Source: Hyphomicrobiales bacterium (GTDB taxonomy: Bacteria; Pseudomonadota; Alphaproteobacteria; Rhizobiales; JACESI01). From it: a DNA stretch of 64,000 bases. The stretch covers positions 1-64,000 of the forward strand of contig JBDWKL010000054.1 in NCBI GenBank assembly GCA_039973685.1, written 5' to 3'. Under the pieces are notes generated by a model, which was not told the DNA's origin, made no database searches, and saw nothing but the letters and a program-made list of their open reading frames with translations. This document shows positions 36,918 through 45,414 of this stretch, piece after piece. Made by a program: the position numbers and the translations under genes. Each line of letters begins with the position of its first letter. Position 1 is the stretch's first letter.

Positions 36918-37832
36918 ATGAAATCACGCCCTTACGCCGTCCTTGATGTGTTTACGGATACACCTTTTCAAGGCAATCCGCTGGCTGTTGTTCTTGATGG
37001 GGAAGGGCTGGACACTGCCGCAATGCAGAAAATTGCGGGTGAGTTCAATCTGTCAGAAACGGTTTTTGTTTTTCCACCCGAAGATGCGGGCAACAATGCA
37101 GCGCTAAGAATTTTCACGCCATCAGCAGAGCTTCCCTTTGCGGGTCATCCAACTGTTGGTACAGCGGTTCTACTTGCAAAGCGTGCGCTTGGTGAGGTGG
37201 AGCTACCAACTGATATGGCGGTGGCACTTGAGGAGAAGGTTGGCCTTGTAAAGACAGGTGTTGTCGCTCATCCAGGTAGAACAGGTCACGCAACCTTCAC
37301 TCTGCCTGCAACACCTGTGGAAGTAGCGCCTGCGGTCTCGCGGGTTTATATCGCTGAGGCCTTGGGTCTTCATGAGGATGATATCGGGTTTGATAAACAT
37401 CGGCCCGGCGTCTTTAGTGGCGGCGTACCGTTTTCCCTTGTGCCCGTTACAAGCGTGAAAACCGTCGAAAACATCAAACCCAACTCACCTGCGTGGGCGC
37501 GTGCTTTTGATACGGCAGAGCGAGATAACGCATTCGTTTATGCGCGTGGCGGTGTGTCTGATAAGGCCGCGTTTCATGCCCGTATGTTCTGGCCAAAAGC
37601 AGGCATTGTTGAAGACCCTGCTACGGGGTCGGCTGTCGCAGCATTCGTTGGTGCGATCTTGAAATATGAAGGCCTTGGCGATGGCAGTCATACGCTCCTG
37701 ATTGAGCAGGGCTATGAGATGGGTCGCGCTTCTGACATCGTTTTGGAAATTGATATTGAGGACGGCGAGTTTCTCGCCGCCCGTATTGGTGGTTCTGCGG
37801 TTATCGTGGCAGAAGGCACGCTTTATGCGTAA
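36918..37832 (+). CDS. PhzF-family isomerase/epimerase-like protein
   Basis: 304 residues of the diaminopimelate-epimerase-like fold. The conserved motifs are [27 protein letters not shown] with the catalytic glutamate, [14 protein letters not shown] and [14 protein letters not shown]. Only PhzF of phenazine makers has a defined reaction; no phenazine genes are here, so the substrate is unknown. It starts 11 bp after the antiporter gene and is probably co-transcribed. Confidence 0.9.
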   Translation: MKSRPYAVLDVFTDTPFQGNPLAVVLDGEGLDTAAMQKIAGEFNLSETVFVFPPEDAGNNAALRIFTPSAELPFAGHPTVGTAVLLAKRALGEVELPTDMAVALEEKVGLVKTGVVAHPGRTGHATFTLPATPVEVAPAVSRVYIAEALGLHEDDIGFDKHRPGVFSGGVPFSLVPVTSVKTVENIKPNSPAWARAFDTAERDNAFVYARGGVSDKAAFHARMFWPKAGIVEDPATGSAVAAFVGAILKYEGLGDGSHTLLIEQGYEMGRASDIVLEIDIEDGEFLAARIGGSAVIVAEGTLYA

Positions 37833-37838
37833 AGTATT

Positions 37839-38114
37839 TTAGCCGCCCAGCAGCACTTTGATGTCGGTCACATCTTGCATGCAGCCTTCCACATCACCTT
37901 GCGCGTTGCGCGTAATTGCAGATTCACGCAGCGCCGTTACCTTAAGCAAAACCTCAGGCTTTAGCTTCGTCGTTTGAATAACGGTGTCAACGGCTTGCAA
38001 CTCAGCGGTGCAAGCTGTCTCTTGCGCTTTTGTTGGTGTCGCCATGGCCACAACAGTAAGTGCGGCGGCGGCTATTGTTGAAGCAACAAGTGGATTTTTT
38101 GCAATTTTAAACAT
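37839..38114 (-). CDS. small exported protein of unknown function
   Basis: 91 residues. A signal peptide of about 30 residues ends TKA-Q, leaving a helical mature protein of about 60 residues with two cysteines (CTAE and GCMQD) that may pair. Unrecognised; ends 6 bp from the convergent PhzF gene. AAGGAAAAG upstream of the ATG on this strand supports the start. Confidence 0.65.
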   Translation of the reverse strand: MFKIAKNPLVASTIAAAALTVVAMATPTKAQETACTAELQAVDTVIQTTKLKPEVLLKVTALRESAITRNAQGDVEGCMQDVTDIKVLLGG

Positions 38115-38371
38115 TGTCTTTTCCTTCTGTCGTTTTGACTTTTACATGCGCCGTTTTTTGCGGCGTGGGCAGAACAAACGCTGTGCATGTGGCGGACAAA
38201 GGGCTGGAATGTGTCGCTGGTTTGGCAATTGGAAGGATTGCGATCTCTTTTGATTAACGGGGATTTTTTGCGTGAACTTTATCAGAAATGCGGCTTGATT
38301 AACGAATTCGTTGTCTTTTGAGATTCTACTGGTTATAGAATTAACGAAGAGACGTTTATGGGGACTGGCCT
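38115..38371. other. intergenic region before the leuA leader
   Basis: Divergent region between the small exported protein and the leuA leader. It should hold both promoters. No RNA gene or repeat recognised. Confidence 0.4.
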
Positions 38372-38482
38372 GTGGCTTGTTTAAACCAAAGATTTGAACT
38401 GTTGGATGGTGCGCAATTTGTGCAGCCAAACACGTCCGCGCGTACTCTGCTCCTTCAAAGCCTCCTCCTTAGACGCCCCTGA
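38372..38482 (+). CDS. probable leuA leader peptide, leucine-rich
   Basis: An ORF of 36 codons from GTG 38372 (GGGGA at 38360-38364 as binding site) ends TLLLQSLLLRRP, with six leucine codons (CTG CTC CTT ... CTC CTC CTT) within nine, just before the stop at 38480-38482. Starts at TTG 38402 or GTG 38420 are alternatives. The cluster of codons for the end product of the following gene is what a leucine attenuator needs. Confidence 0.62.
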   Translation: MACLNQRFELLDGAQFVQPNTSARTLLLQSLLLRRP

Positions 38483-38522
38483 GCGTCGGCAGTCGGTTAT
38501 GGACCGGACGGACTTTCAGGGG
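38472..38522 (+). promoter_or_regulatory. alternative stem-loops after the leuA leader ORF
   Basis: GACGC/GCGTC (38472-38487) forms a small hairpin over the leader stop. CCCCTGA (38476-38482) can instead pair with TCAGGGG (38516-38522). The two folds exclude each other, as in attenuators, but no T-run follows, so the switch might act on translation or Rho rather than on an intrinsic terminator. Confidence 0.5.
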
Positions 38523-38629
38523 ATGTTAAAGACAGGGCGCTTGGCGAGTGTGATACCGCCTCCCTTGAAAACCAAGCCAACATATTCAAATCGCCCAACA
38601 GATGAGGCGTACCGTATAGGACTGATACG

Positions 38630-40180
38630 ATGACAAATAATAACGATAGCGACCGTGTAGTAATCTTTGACACGACTTTGCGTGATGGCGAACAATCACC
38701 GGGCGCAACCATGACCTTGGAAGAAAAACTTCAGGTGGCTGAAGTGCTCGACACGATGGGTGTCGATATTATTGAAGCAGGTTTCCCGATTGCTTCTGAT
38801 GGTGATTTTGAAGCCGTCTCTAAAATTGCTGAACGGGCTGAAAATTCAATTATTGCAGGTCTTGCCCGAGCTATTCCCGGTGACATTTTGCGCTGTGGTG
38901 ACGCGGTTAAAAACGCCAAGCGTGGCCGTATCCACACATTCGTTTCTACTTCGCCTATTCACCTGCAATATCAAATGAACAAGAACGAAGAAGAGGTCTT
39001 GGAAATCATCACTGAGACTGTGACCCTTGCTCGTTCATTGTGTGAGGATGTTGAATGGTCTGCGATGGATGCAACGCGCACGAGCTTGGAATATCTCTCG
39101 CGAACGGTTGAAGCGGCGATTAAGGCTGGGGCGACCACGATCAATTTGCCTGATACGGTCGGCTTTGCGACACCTGAAGATTATCGCATCATGTTTAAAA
39201 CCATCCGCGAAAATGTGCCGAACTCTGACAAGGCTGTTTTTTCTACCCATTGCCATAATGATTTGGGCCTTGCGGTTGCAAACTCTTTGGCAGGGCTTGA
39301 TGGCGGTGCGCGTCAGATAGAATGCACCATCAATGGCCTTGGAGAGCGTGCTGGCAATGCAGCCCTTGAAGAAGTGGTGATGGCATTGAAAACACGCAAC
39401 GACATGTTGCCGTATCATACAGAAATTGAAGCCACGCATTTGATGAAAGCATCGAAATTGGTGTCCGTCGTGTCGGGTTTCCCTGTTCAATACAACAAAG
39501 CGATTGTTGGTAAGAATGCCTTTGCGCATGAGAGCGGTATTCACCAAGACGGCATGTTAAAGAATGCAGGCACCTATGAAATCATGACGCCTGAATCTGT
39601 GGGTGTGAAAGCAACGTCCTTGGTTATGGGCAAACACTCAGGCCGCCATGCGTTTAAAGAGAAGCTTTCTGATCTTGGTTATGAATTGGGCGACAACGCG
39701 TTTTTGGATGCCTTCAAGCGCTTTAAAGATTTGGCAGACCGCAAGAAGAATGTTTACGACGAAGATATTGAAGCATTGGTCGAAAACGAAGTCGCAACAG
39801 CAAGTGACGCCAACAAAGTGGAAGCTCTTACCGTTATTTGTGGCACCGGTGGCCCGCAAAAAGCGATCATCACGCTTGATTTAGATGGTCGCCACGTGAC
39901 GATGGAAGCGCAGGGCGATGGTCCTGTTGATGCGACATTCAATGCGATTAAGTCGATCATTCCGCACAGTGCAACGCTTCAGCTTTATCAAGTTCATGCG
40001 GTAACAGAGGGAACAGACGCACAAGCCGAAGTATCTGTTCGTCTTGAAGATGAAGGACACCAAGTTACAGGCCGTGCAGCAGATACGGACACGTTGGTGG
40101 CGTCCGCAAAAGCTTACTTGTCAGCACTTAATCGTTTAACAGTTAAAAAGGCACGGCCTGAGGCATTGAAAGCTAGCTAA
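38630..40180 (+). CDS. leuA: 2-isopropylmalate synthase
   Basis: First step specific to leucine: condenses acetyl-CoA with 2-oxoisovalerate. 516 residues. The catalytic domain begins with FDTTLRDGEQSPGATM and has STHCHNDLGLAVANSLAG (metal histidines) and NGLGERAGNAALEEVVMAL. The C-terminal regulatory domain for leucine feedback follows (about residues 390-510). AGGA at 38618-38621 precedes ATG 38630. Preceded by the leucine-rich leader and followed by a terminator. Confidence 0.97.
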   Translation: MTNNNDSDRVVIFDTTLRDGEQSPGATMTLEEKLQVAEVLDTMGVDIIEAGFPIASDGDFEAVSKIAERAENSIIAGLARAIPGDILRCGDAVKNAKRGRIHTFVSTSPIHLQYQMNKNEEEVLEIITETVTLARSLCEDVEWSAMDATRTSLEYLSRTVEAAIKAGATTINLPDTVGFATPEDYRIMFKTIRENVPNSDKAVFSTHCHNDLGLAVANSLAGLDGGARQIECTINGLGERAGNAALEEVVMALKTRNDMLPYHTEIEATHLMKASKLVSVVSGFPVQYNKAIVGKNAFAHESGIHQDGMLKNAGTYEIMTPESVGVKATSLVMGKHSGRHAFKEKLSDLGYELGDNAFLDAFKRFKDLADRKKNVYDEDIEALVENEVATASDANKVEALTVICGTGGPQKAIITLDLDGRHVTMEAQGDGPVDATFNAIKSIIPHSATLQLYQVHAVTEGTDAQAEVSVRLEDEGHQVTGRAADTDTLVASAKAYLSALNRLTVKKARPEALKAS

Positions 40181-40205
40181 AGCCAAAAGGTACTTAACAT
40201 GATCA

Positions 40206-40236
40206 ATGCTCTGCCTCATACGGGCAGGGCATTTGT
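40206..40236 (+). terminator. terminator after leuA
   Basis: ATGCTCTGCC (40206-40215) pairs with GGCAGGGCAT (40223-40232, one G-U) over a 7-base loop; the following TTTGTCATT is only moderately T-rich. Confidence 0.65.
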
Positions 40237-40397
40237 CATTTGTTAAGGCTATTGTTCTTTTTCGCGAATACTCACGCAAAATTTAATGATAATTGATTGT
40301 ATTTATACGGTTTTTCGCCACATTTTAAATGTTAATCACTGTGAGCGCGCCAGAATGGGCCGCGCATTCATTTTCTAATGAGATAAGAGGCAGTAAC

Positions 40398-41912
40398 TTG
40401 TTGAATACAAGCTTGAAGCGTTTGAGTAGTGCGATGCTCCTTTCTGTGAGCATGGCAGTTGTACCTGTGGCGTCCCTTGGGGCGAGCACGGCATTGCAAC
40501 CTGTTGTCGATACAGAAACGCTTACCACGCATCAACAATTTGCCAGAGAACAGCTTACCGCGACGATCCGACTTTATGACGAACACATGCGTGTTGCCGA
40601 GACAGGGCAGTATCTCGATAAAGTTCAATTGGATGAGAGCAAAAAGCAATCAACCCGCTCCTCTATCGCCGCAACAGGCGCAGGACTGATGTCCCTCGTT
40701 TTGGGTGCTGAACTGGGCGTTATTGATGATGCGGCAGAAAAAGCAGCCTTCACGCTTGCTAATTTGCTCAACAAGGATCCTGAAGCGACATTTTCAACAC
40801 CGCGCTCGAAGAGTGGCTGGTACAAGCATTTTATCGATGCTTATACGGGCGAAGGATTGGGTGGCAGCAAGCAGGTTTTCTCAACCATTGATACCGCTAT
40901 TTTGGGTGTCGGTGCTTTCAAGGTAGCGAAATATTTTGAGCAAACAGCCGCAACAGATCCAGCCGCACGAGAAGCAGCAAGGCTTGCTCGGGAGATATTA
41001 AATACGACGGATTGGGGGCAGGCATCACGCTTTGGACCTGCGCCGGGTCTGCACCAGATATTCCGTGGACATGAAGAACTGACTGAAGATCGTTGGTGGT
41101 CTTTGCCATTTGATGAGTATGTGGTGTTGCCGTGTCTTGGTCGTGCTGTTGAAGCTGAGCAAGGTCGTGTTGGTCCAGCGACCAAATTCTGGGATACTTA
41201 TTTGAGTGATGTTGCAAGTCTGCCGCAAGCAGAGTTTGCGGGGCACTCTGTTCTAGCCGTGCGCGGTAAGCGTTTTACCTCTCACTTTACTCATCAGTTT
41301 GCTTATTATTTTTGTGGTGAGCTAGGTAGTGATGAAAAATACCGCGCGGAATTGAATGACGTGATGCAGGCGGACAAAGCTTGGTTCATGCAGAACGGCG
41401 GCGAAAACCACCAAGACCATTGGTGGGGTTTGGGTGCTGGTTCTGAAATCAAGTTCGATAAAGAAGGCAACATCCGTTATTCTGGTTATGGCGTTCAAAA
41501 AATTGGTAAAAACCCAAACCAGACATTTTCTCCAGCGATTATGGCAGGCTTTCTTCCAGCTGAACGCGCAAAAGTGGAGCCTCTTAAAGAGGTGTCATTT
41601 GTGGCTGGCAATCAGCAAGATTGGAACAACCAATCTGTGCCTGGTCATTCTGAAATCATCGAAGATTTGATGACGCTGCATAATCGCGACGAATGCCGTT
41701 ATCAGTATAAGGGTCTCGACTTTTTGTGGCGCTGTACGGCTCACGACCCATCGCTAAAGGTGCGGGCCGTTGAGGGTGTTGATTTCTCAACTTATATGCT
41801 CGGCCTTGCGTGGTTCGATCCAGCCATTGGTGGAGAGTTCTTTGAGAATTATTCAGCCAAAGTACGCCCGATGTTTCCTGAAGCTCGTGAGCGTCGCGCG
41901 AGTTTGAAATAG
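40398..41912 (+). CDS. large exported protein, possibly a glycoside hydrolase-like alpha/alpha toroid
   Basis: 504 residues from TTG 40398 (AGAGG at 40386-40390), with a signal peptide of about 30 residues ending ASLGA. The body is rich in aromatic and acidic residues. A central block, GGENHQDHWWGLGAGS...YSGYGV...NPNQTFSPAIMAGFLP, recalls the glucoamylase-like and GH144 beta-1,2-glucanase families (GLGASxGPxGY...GTIAPTAALASxPxAP), and the end YMLGLAWFDPAIGGEFFE also fits. This likeness is from memory and weak. Probable exported enzyme on a periplasmic glucan or other saccharide; otherwise unknown. Confidence 0.55.
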   Translation: MLNTSLKRLSSAMLLSVSMAVVPVASLGASTALQPVVDTETLTTHQQFAREQLTATIRLYDEHMRVAETGQYLDKVQLDESKKQSTRSSIAATGAGLMSLVLGAELGVIDDAAEKAAFTLANLLNKDPEATFSTPRSKSGWYKHFIDAYTGEGLGGSKQVFSTIDTAILGVGAFKVAKYFEQTAATDPAAREAARLAREILNTTDWGQASRFGPAPGLHQIFRGHEELTEDRWWSLPFDEYVVLPCLGRAVEAEQGRVGPATKFWDTYLSDVASLPQAEFAGHSVLAVRGKRFTSHFTHQFAYYFCGELGSDEKYRAELNDVMQADKAWFMQNGGENHQDHWWGLGAGSEIKFDKEGNIRYSGYGVQKIGKNPNQTFSPAIMAGFLPAERAKVEPLKEVSFVAGNQQDWNNQSVPGHSEIIEDLMTLHNRDECRYQYKGLDFLWRCTAHDPSLKVRAVEGVDFSTYMLGLAWFDPAIGGEFFENYSAKVRPMFPEARERRASLK

Positions 41913-41952
41913 GGCCTGACCCTAATCGCGCGACTATTTGCCTCGCTATAGT

Positions 41953-42927
41953 CTAGCGCTTGGAACGCTCATAAAAAATAAAGCCGATGAAGTTCATCAA
42001 GATTTGAGCGGCCAAGAAGCTGGTTGATCCGCTTTGGTCATAGTCTGGTGCGACTTCTACGAGATCAATGCCCACGACTTCACCGCGTTTGGTGAGGCCT
42101 TGTAGCAGCTCCAACACCTCATAATATAAGAACCCACCATGGCTTGGTGTGCCTGTGCCTGGGGCGATGGATGGATCAAAGCCGTCAATGTCGATGGTCA
42201 CATAATAGCGTTTGCCCGCGGGTACGCGCTCAAGGACGGCTTCAACGCCGAGCTTTCTAATTTGGCGTACGGACAAAATGTCAGAGCCAACAGCGCGCGC
42301 TGCGTCATAACCTTCTTTGGCAGTAGATGAAACATTGCGAATGCCGAACTGGCTGAGGCCTGTCACATAGTCTTTTTCAGAGGCGCGACGCATCGGATTA
42401 CCGTGGCCATAACGAACACCGTGGCGCTCATCAACAAAGTCTAGGTGGGCATCAATTTGTACGAGGTGAAATGGCTCTTCGTCGCTGAATGCATTGATGC
42501 AAGGAATGTTGACCGAATGGTCGCCGCCAAGCACCACCGGTAGGGCACCAGCTTTCAAAATTTTGCGAACTGCCCACTCAATATTGGCGTGGCTTTTTTC
42601 TGTGTTGGTGTGAATAATGTCAGCATCGCCCATGTCGACAATCTGCACATCTTTAGAATCAAGATAGACAGCATCATCTTCATGGTCGTAAGCCCCTGCA
42701 TGACCAAAGGAAAATAATGTGGATGCTTCGCGGATACCGCGTGGTCCAAAACGGGCGCCAGCGCGGTATTGTGTGCCAAAATCAAAGGGCGCGCCAAGAA
42801 TTGCACAGCTGCCTTGAATGTTGTCAAAATCTAGACCAATTGGCGCTTTTGCAAAGGTGCAATGGCCTACAAATGGCAAATTTAACCGCCCACTCTCGTA
42901 GCCGTGATTGTCATTATTGTTCGTCAT
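41953..42927 (-). CDS. agmatinase/arginase-family ureohydrolase
   Basis: Splits urea from a guanidino compound (agmatine, guanidinobutyrate or similar) with two Mn2+ ions. 324 residues. All metal motifs are seen: GGDHSVNIP, IDAHLDF and TIDIDGFDPSIAPGTGTP. The family end SFLAAQILMNFIGF is present. Next to a polyamine-type ABC importer in divergent orientation, agmatine or a guanidino acid is the likely substrate. It might be called speB, but the exact substrate is not settled. Confidence 0.88.
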   Translation of the reverse strand: MTNNNDNHGYESGRLNLPFVGHCTFAKAPIGLDFDNIQGSCAILGAPFDFGTQYRAGARFGPRGIREASTLFSFGHAGAYDHEDDAVYLDSKDVQIVDMGDADIIHTNTEKSHANIEWAVRKILKAGALPVVLGGDHSVNIPCINAFSDEEPFHLVQIDAHLDFVDERHGVRYGHGNPMRRASEKDYVTGLSQFGIRNVSSTAKEGYDAARAVGSDILSVRQIRKLGVEAVLERVPAGKRYYVTIDIDGFDPSIAPGTGTPSHGGFLYYEVLELLQGLTKRGEVVGIDLVEVAPDYDQSGSTSFLAAQILMNFIGFIFYERSKR

Positions 42928-42946
42928 TTTGGACTGCTCTCCAATT

Positions 42947-42977
42947 CATCATGCTGCTGTAATTTGCATCATGCTGC
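42947..42977. promoter_or_regulatory. direct repeat CATCATGCTGC, possible operator
   Basis: Two exact copies of CATCATGCTGC (42947-42957 and 42967-42977) spaced 20 bp, that is two helical turns, lie just upstream of the ureohydrolase start, in the divergent promoter region shared with the ABC importer. Confidence 0.45.
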
Positions 42978-43112
42978 AGTTTTATGCATTTTTCTGCTTT
43001 ACAAATGCCTCTGCATTGTTGAACCATAGGAAATCACGTTTGAAAAGTACTAGTTTGATGACGTGAAAGGAAAGCCAGTAGTAAACTGGTTCGGGAAATA
43101 AAAGGGTAGTAG

Positions 43113-44204
43113 GTGTCTGAACAACATCATGTGCGTTTCGTAAACGTTCAAAAGAGTTACGACGGGGAAATACTCGTTGTTAAAAATCTGAATCTCGACA
43201 TCAACAAGGGCGAATTCGTCACTATGCTTGGGCCATCAGGCTCCGGTAAGACGACTTGCTTGATGATGTTAGCTGGTTTTGAAGCCGCAACTCATGGCGA
43301 AATTTTGCTGGGTGATCAACCCATTAACAATATCCCACCGCATAAACGCGGCATTGGGATGGTTTTCCAAAATTATGCGCTTTTCCCGCACATGACGGTT
43401 GGAGAAAACCTCGCTTTCCCTCTACAGGTTCGCAAATTGTCGAAAGCTGTGCAGGAAGAGAAAGTGAAGCGGGCGCTTGATATGGTGCAGATGGGCGCTT
43501 TCATTGGTCGCCGTCCAGCCCAACTTTCAGGCGGTCAGCAACAACGTATCGCGCTTGCACGGGCATTGGTGTTTGAACCAGAGCTCATCTTGATGGATGA
43601 GCCACTCGGCGCGCTTGATAAGCAGCTGCGCGAGCATATGCAGTATGAAATCAAACATATTCACGAGAACCTAGGCGTTACCGTTGTTTATGTTACCCAT
43701 GACCAATCTGAAGCTTTGACCATGTCTAACCGCGTTGCGGTGTTTAACGACGGTGTCGTGCAACAGCTTTCATCCCCTCAAGCGCTTTATGAGCAGCCAG
43801 AAAATAGTTTTGTCGCCCAGTTTATTGGTGAAAATAATAAATTGAACGGCAAGATTGAAGGCACAGATGGCAATATTTGTGCTGTTCGCTTAGCGGATGG
43901 AAATTCTATTTCTGCTCTTGGCGTTAATGCGCAAAGCGGTGGCGATACCACTTTGTCTATCCGACCTGAGCGCATTGTTGTTAATCCAAGTGATGATCAG
44001 GTGGATAGCAAACTCAGCGGTAAAATTGCTGAATTGATTTATTTAGGTGACCATATTCGCGCCCGCATGTCTGTGAGCGGGAATGATGAGTTCATCGTAA
44101 AAGTTCCAAACAATGAGCATGCTGTTTCATTGTCGGAAGGAGATGAGGTTGTTGTGGGATGGCGTGCGAATGATTGTCGTGCGTTGGACCCGATTGCCTT
44201 TTAA
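43113..44204 (+). CDS. polyamine-type ABC transporter ATP-binding protein
   Basis: Drives import by ATP hydrolysis; 363 residues. Walker A GPSGSGKTT, signature LSGGQQQRIALARA, Walker B LILMDEPLGALD and the switch histidine (VTHDQ) are intact. A C-terminal TOBE domain (from about residue 290) is typical of the spermidine/putrescine (PotA) and iron groups. Starts at GTG 43113 behind AAAGGGTAGTAG. First gene of the four-gene importer operon. Confidence 0.92.
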   Translation: MSEQHHVRFVNVQKSYDGEILVVKNLNLDINKGEFVTMLGPSGSGKTTCLMMLAGFEAATHGEILLGDQPINNIPPHKRGIGMVFQNYALFPHMTVGENLAFPLQVRKLSKAVQEEKVKRALDMVQMGAFIGRRPAQLSGGQQQRIALARALVFEPELILMDEPLGALDKQLREHMQYEIKHIHENLGVTVVYVTHDQSEALTMSNRVAVFNDGVVQQLSSPQALYEQPENSFVAQFIGENNKLNGKIEGTDGNICAVRLADGNSISALGVNAQSGGDTTLSIRPERIVVNPSDDQVDSKLSGKIAELIYLGDHIRARMSVSGNDEFIVKVPNNEHAVSLSEGDEVVVGWRANDCRALDPIAF

Positions 44205-44208
44205 ATTG

Positions 44209-44246
44209 CTGAGTGACAAACTCAGTGAATTGCCCGAAATACGGGC
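44209..44246 (+). promoter_or_regulatory. two small hairpins between ATPase and binding-protein genes
   Basis: CTGAGT/ACTCAG (44209-44225) and GCCCG/CGGGC (44232-44246) lie between the first two importer genes. They lack T-runs and may stabilise or process the mRNA so that the binding protein is made in excess. Confidence 0.45.
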
Positions 44247-44266
44247 CTACTAGGGAGAGTTGAAAA

Positions 44267-45343
44267 ATGAAAATGAAACTTCTTTTATCAGCAGCCGCAG
44301 CCCTCGCGATTACCGCTGGTTCTGCATCTGCAAAAGATCTGACTGTTGTATCTTGGGGTGGTGCTTACACCAAGTCTCAAGTTGAGGCTTATCACAAGCC
44401 ATGGCAGGCAAAAACTGGTAAAACCATCACGTCTGAAGACTACAACGGTGGTATTGCTGAAATTAAAGCACAAGTTGAAGCTAACAACGTAACATGGGAC
44501 ATCATTGACGTTGAATTGTCAGACGCTGTTCGTGCATGTGACGAAGGCTTGATCGAACCAATCGATCCATCAATCTTGCCTGCTGGTGCAGATGGCACAG
44601 CTGCTGCTGATGACTTCTTGCCAGGTACATTGCATGAGTGTGCTGTTGCCAACATCGTATGGTCAACAATCTTCGCTTATGACAGCTCAAAAATCGCAAA
44701 TGGTCCTAAGACTATTGCTGATTTCTTTGACACATCTAAGTTCCCAGGCAAACGTGGCCTTCGCAAAAACCCTAAAGCTAACCTTGAAATGGCTTTGATG
44801 GCTGACGGCGTTCCTGCTGCAGACGTTTACAAAGTACTTGGTACTGCTGAAGGCGTTAATCGCGCATTCGCTAAACTCGACACCATTAAAGGTGACGTTG
44901 TTTGGTGGGAAGCTGGTGCTCAGCCGCCACAACTTCTTGCTGATGGCGAAGTTGCTATGACAACTGCTTACAATGGCCGTATCTTCAATGCTGTTGCTGG
45001 CGAAGGTAAACCATTTGAAATCGTTTGGGATGGTCAAGTTTGGGATTTGGATCTTTGGGTAATTCCAAAAGGTTCTAAGAACAAAGAAGCTGCCCTTGAT
45101 TTCTTGAAGTTCTCAACTTCTACAAAACAACTTGCAGCACAGGCTTCATGGATTTCTTATGGTCCAGCTCGTAAGTCTTCAGGTGCCCTTGTTGGTAAGT
45201 TCCATAACAAAGACATCGATATGGTTCCACAAATGCCAACAAATGCAGCAAACTTGAAAAACGCTACACAGAACAACTTTGAGTTCTGGGCGGATAATCA
45301 GGATGAGCTTAACGAGCGTTTCAACGCTTGGCTTGCTGGCTAG
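44267..45343 (+). CDS. polyamine-type ABC transporter periplasmic substrate-binding protein
   Basis: 358 residues with a signal peptide (1-22, ending ASA-K) and the start KDLTVVSWGGAYTKSQVEAYHKPW common to PotD/PotF-like proteins. The mature protein holds three cysteines (VRACDEGL, HECAV) that may pair. GGGAGAG before the ATG is a strong binding site, fitting high expression. Exact ligand (putrescine, spermidine, a guanidino compound) is not visible; the adjacent ureohydrolase favours agmatine-like compounds. Confidence 0.9.
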   Translation: MKMKLLLSAAAALAITAGSASAKDLTVVSWGGAYTKSQVEAYHKPWQAKTGKTITSEDYNGGIAEIKAQVEANNVTWDIIDVELSDAVRACDEGLIEPIDPSILPAGADGTAAADDFLPGTLHECAVANIVWSTIFAYDSSKIANGPKTIADFFDTSKFPGKRGLRKNPKANLEMALMADGVPAADVYKVLGTAEGVNRAFAKLDTIKGDVVWWEAGAQPPQLLADGEVAMTTAYNGRIFNAVAGEGKPFEIVWDGQVWDLDLWVIPKGSKNKEAALDFLKFSTSTKQLAAQASWISYGPARKSSGALVGKFHNKDIDMVPQMPTNAANLKNATQNNFEFWADNQDELNERFNAWLAG

Positions 45344-45357
45344 TCCAAAACTTTGAC

Positions 45358-45389
45358 ATGCGGGAGGTCTTTTGACTTCCCGCATTTCT
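45358..45389 (+). terminator. strong hairpin after the binding-protein gene
   Basis: A 12-bp stem (ATGCGGGAGGTC / GACTTCCCGCAT, one G-U) over a TTTT loop, followed by TTCTTTTA. Inside an operon, this probably ends most transcripts after the binding protein and protects their 3' end, giving more binding protein than permease. Confidence 0.75.
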
Positions 45390-45414
45390 TTTACTTAAAC
45401 TCTGGAAGAGATTT

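Noticed and set aside
38394-38633. 79-codon frame covering the leuA leader region
   Set aside because: No ribosome site, runs into the leuA start, and protein-like features are lacking; the Leu-rich frame fits better.
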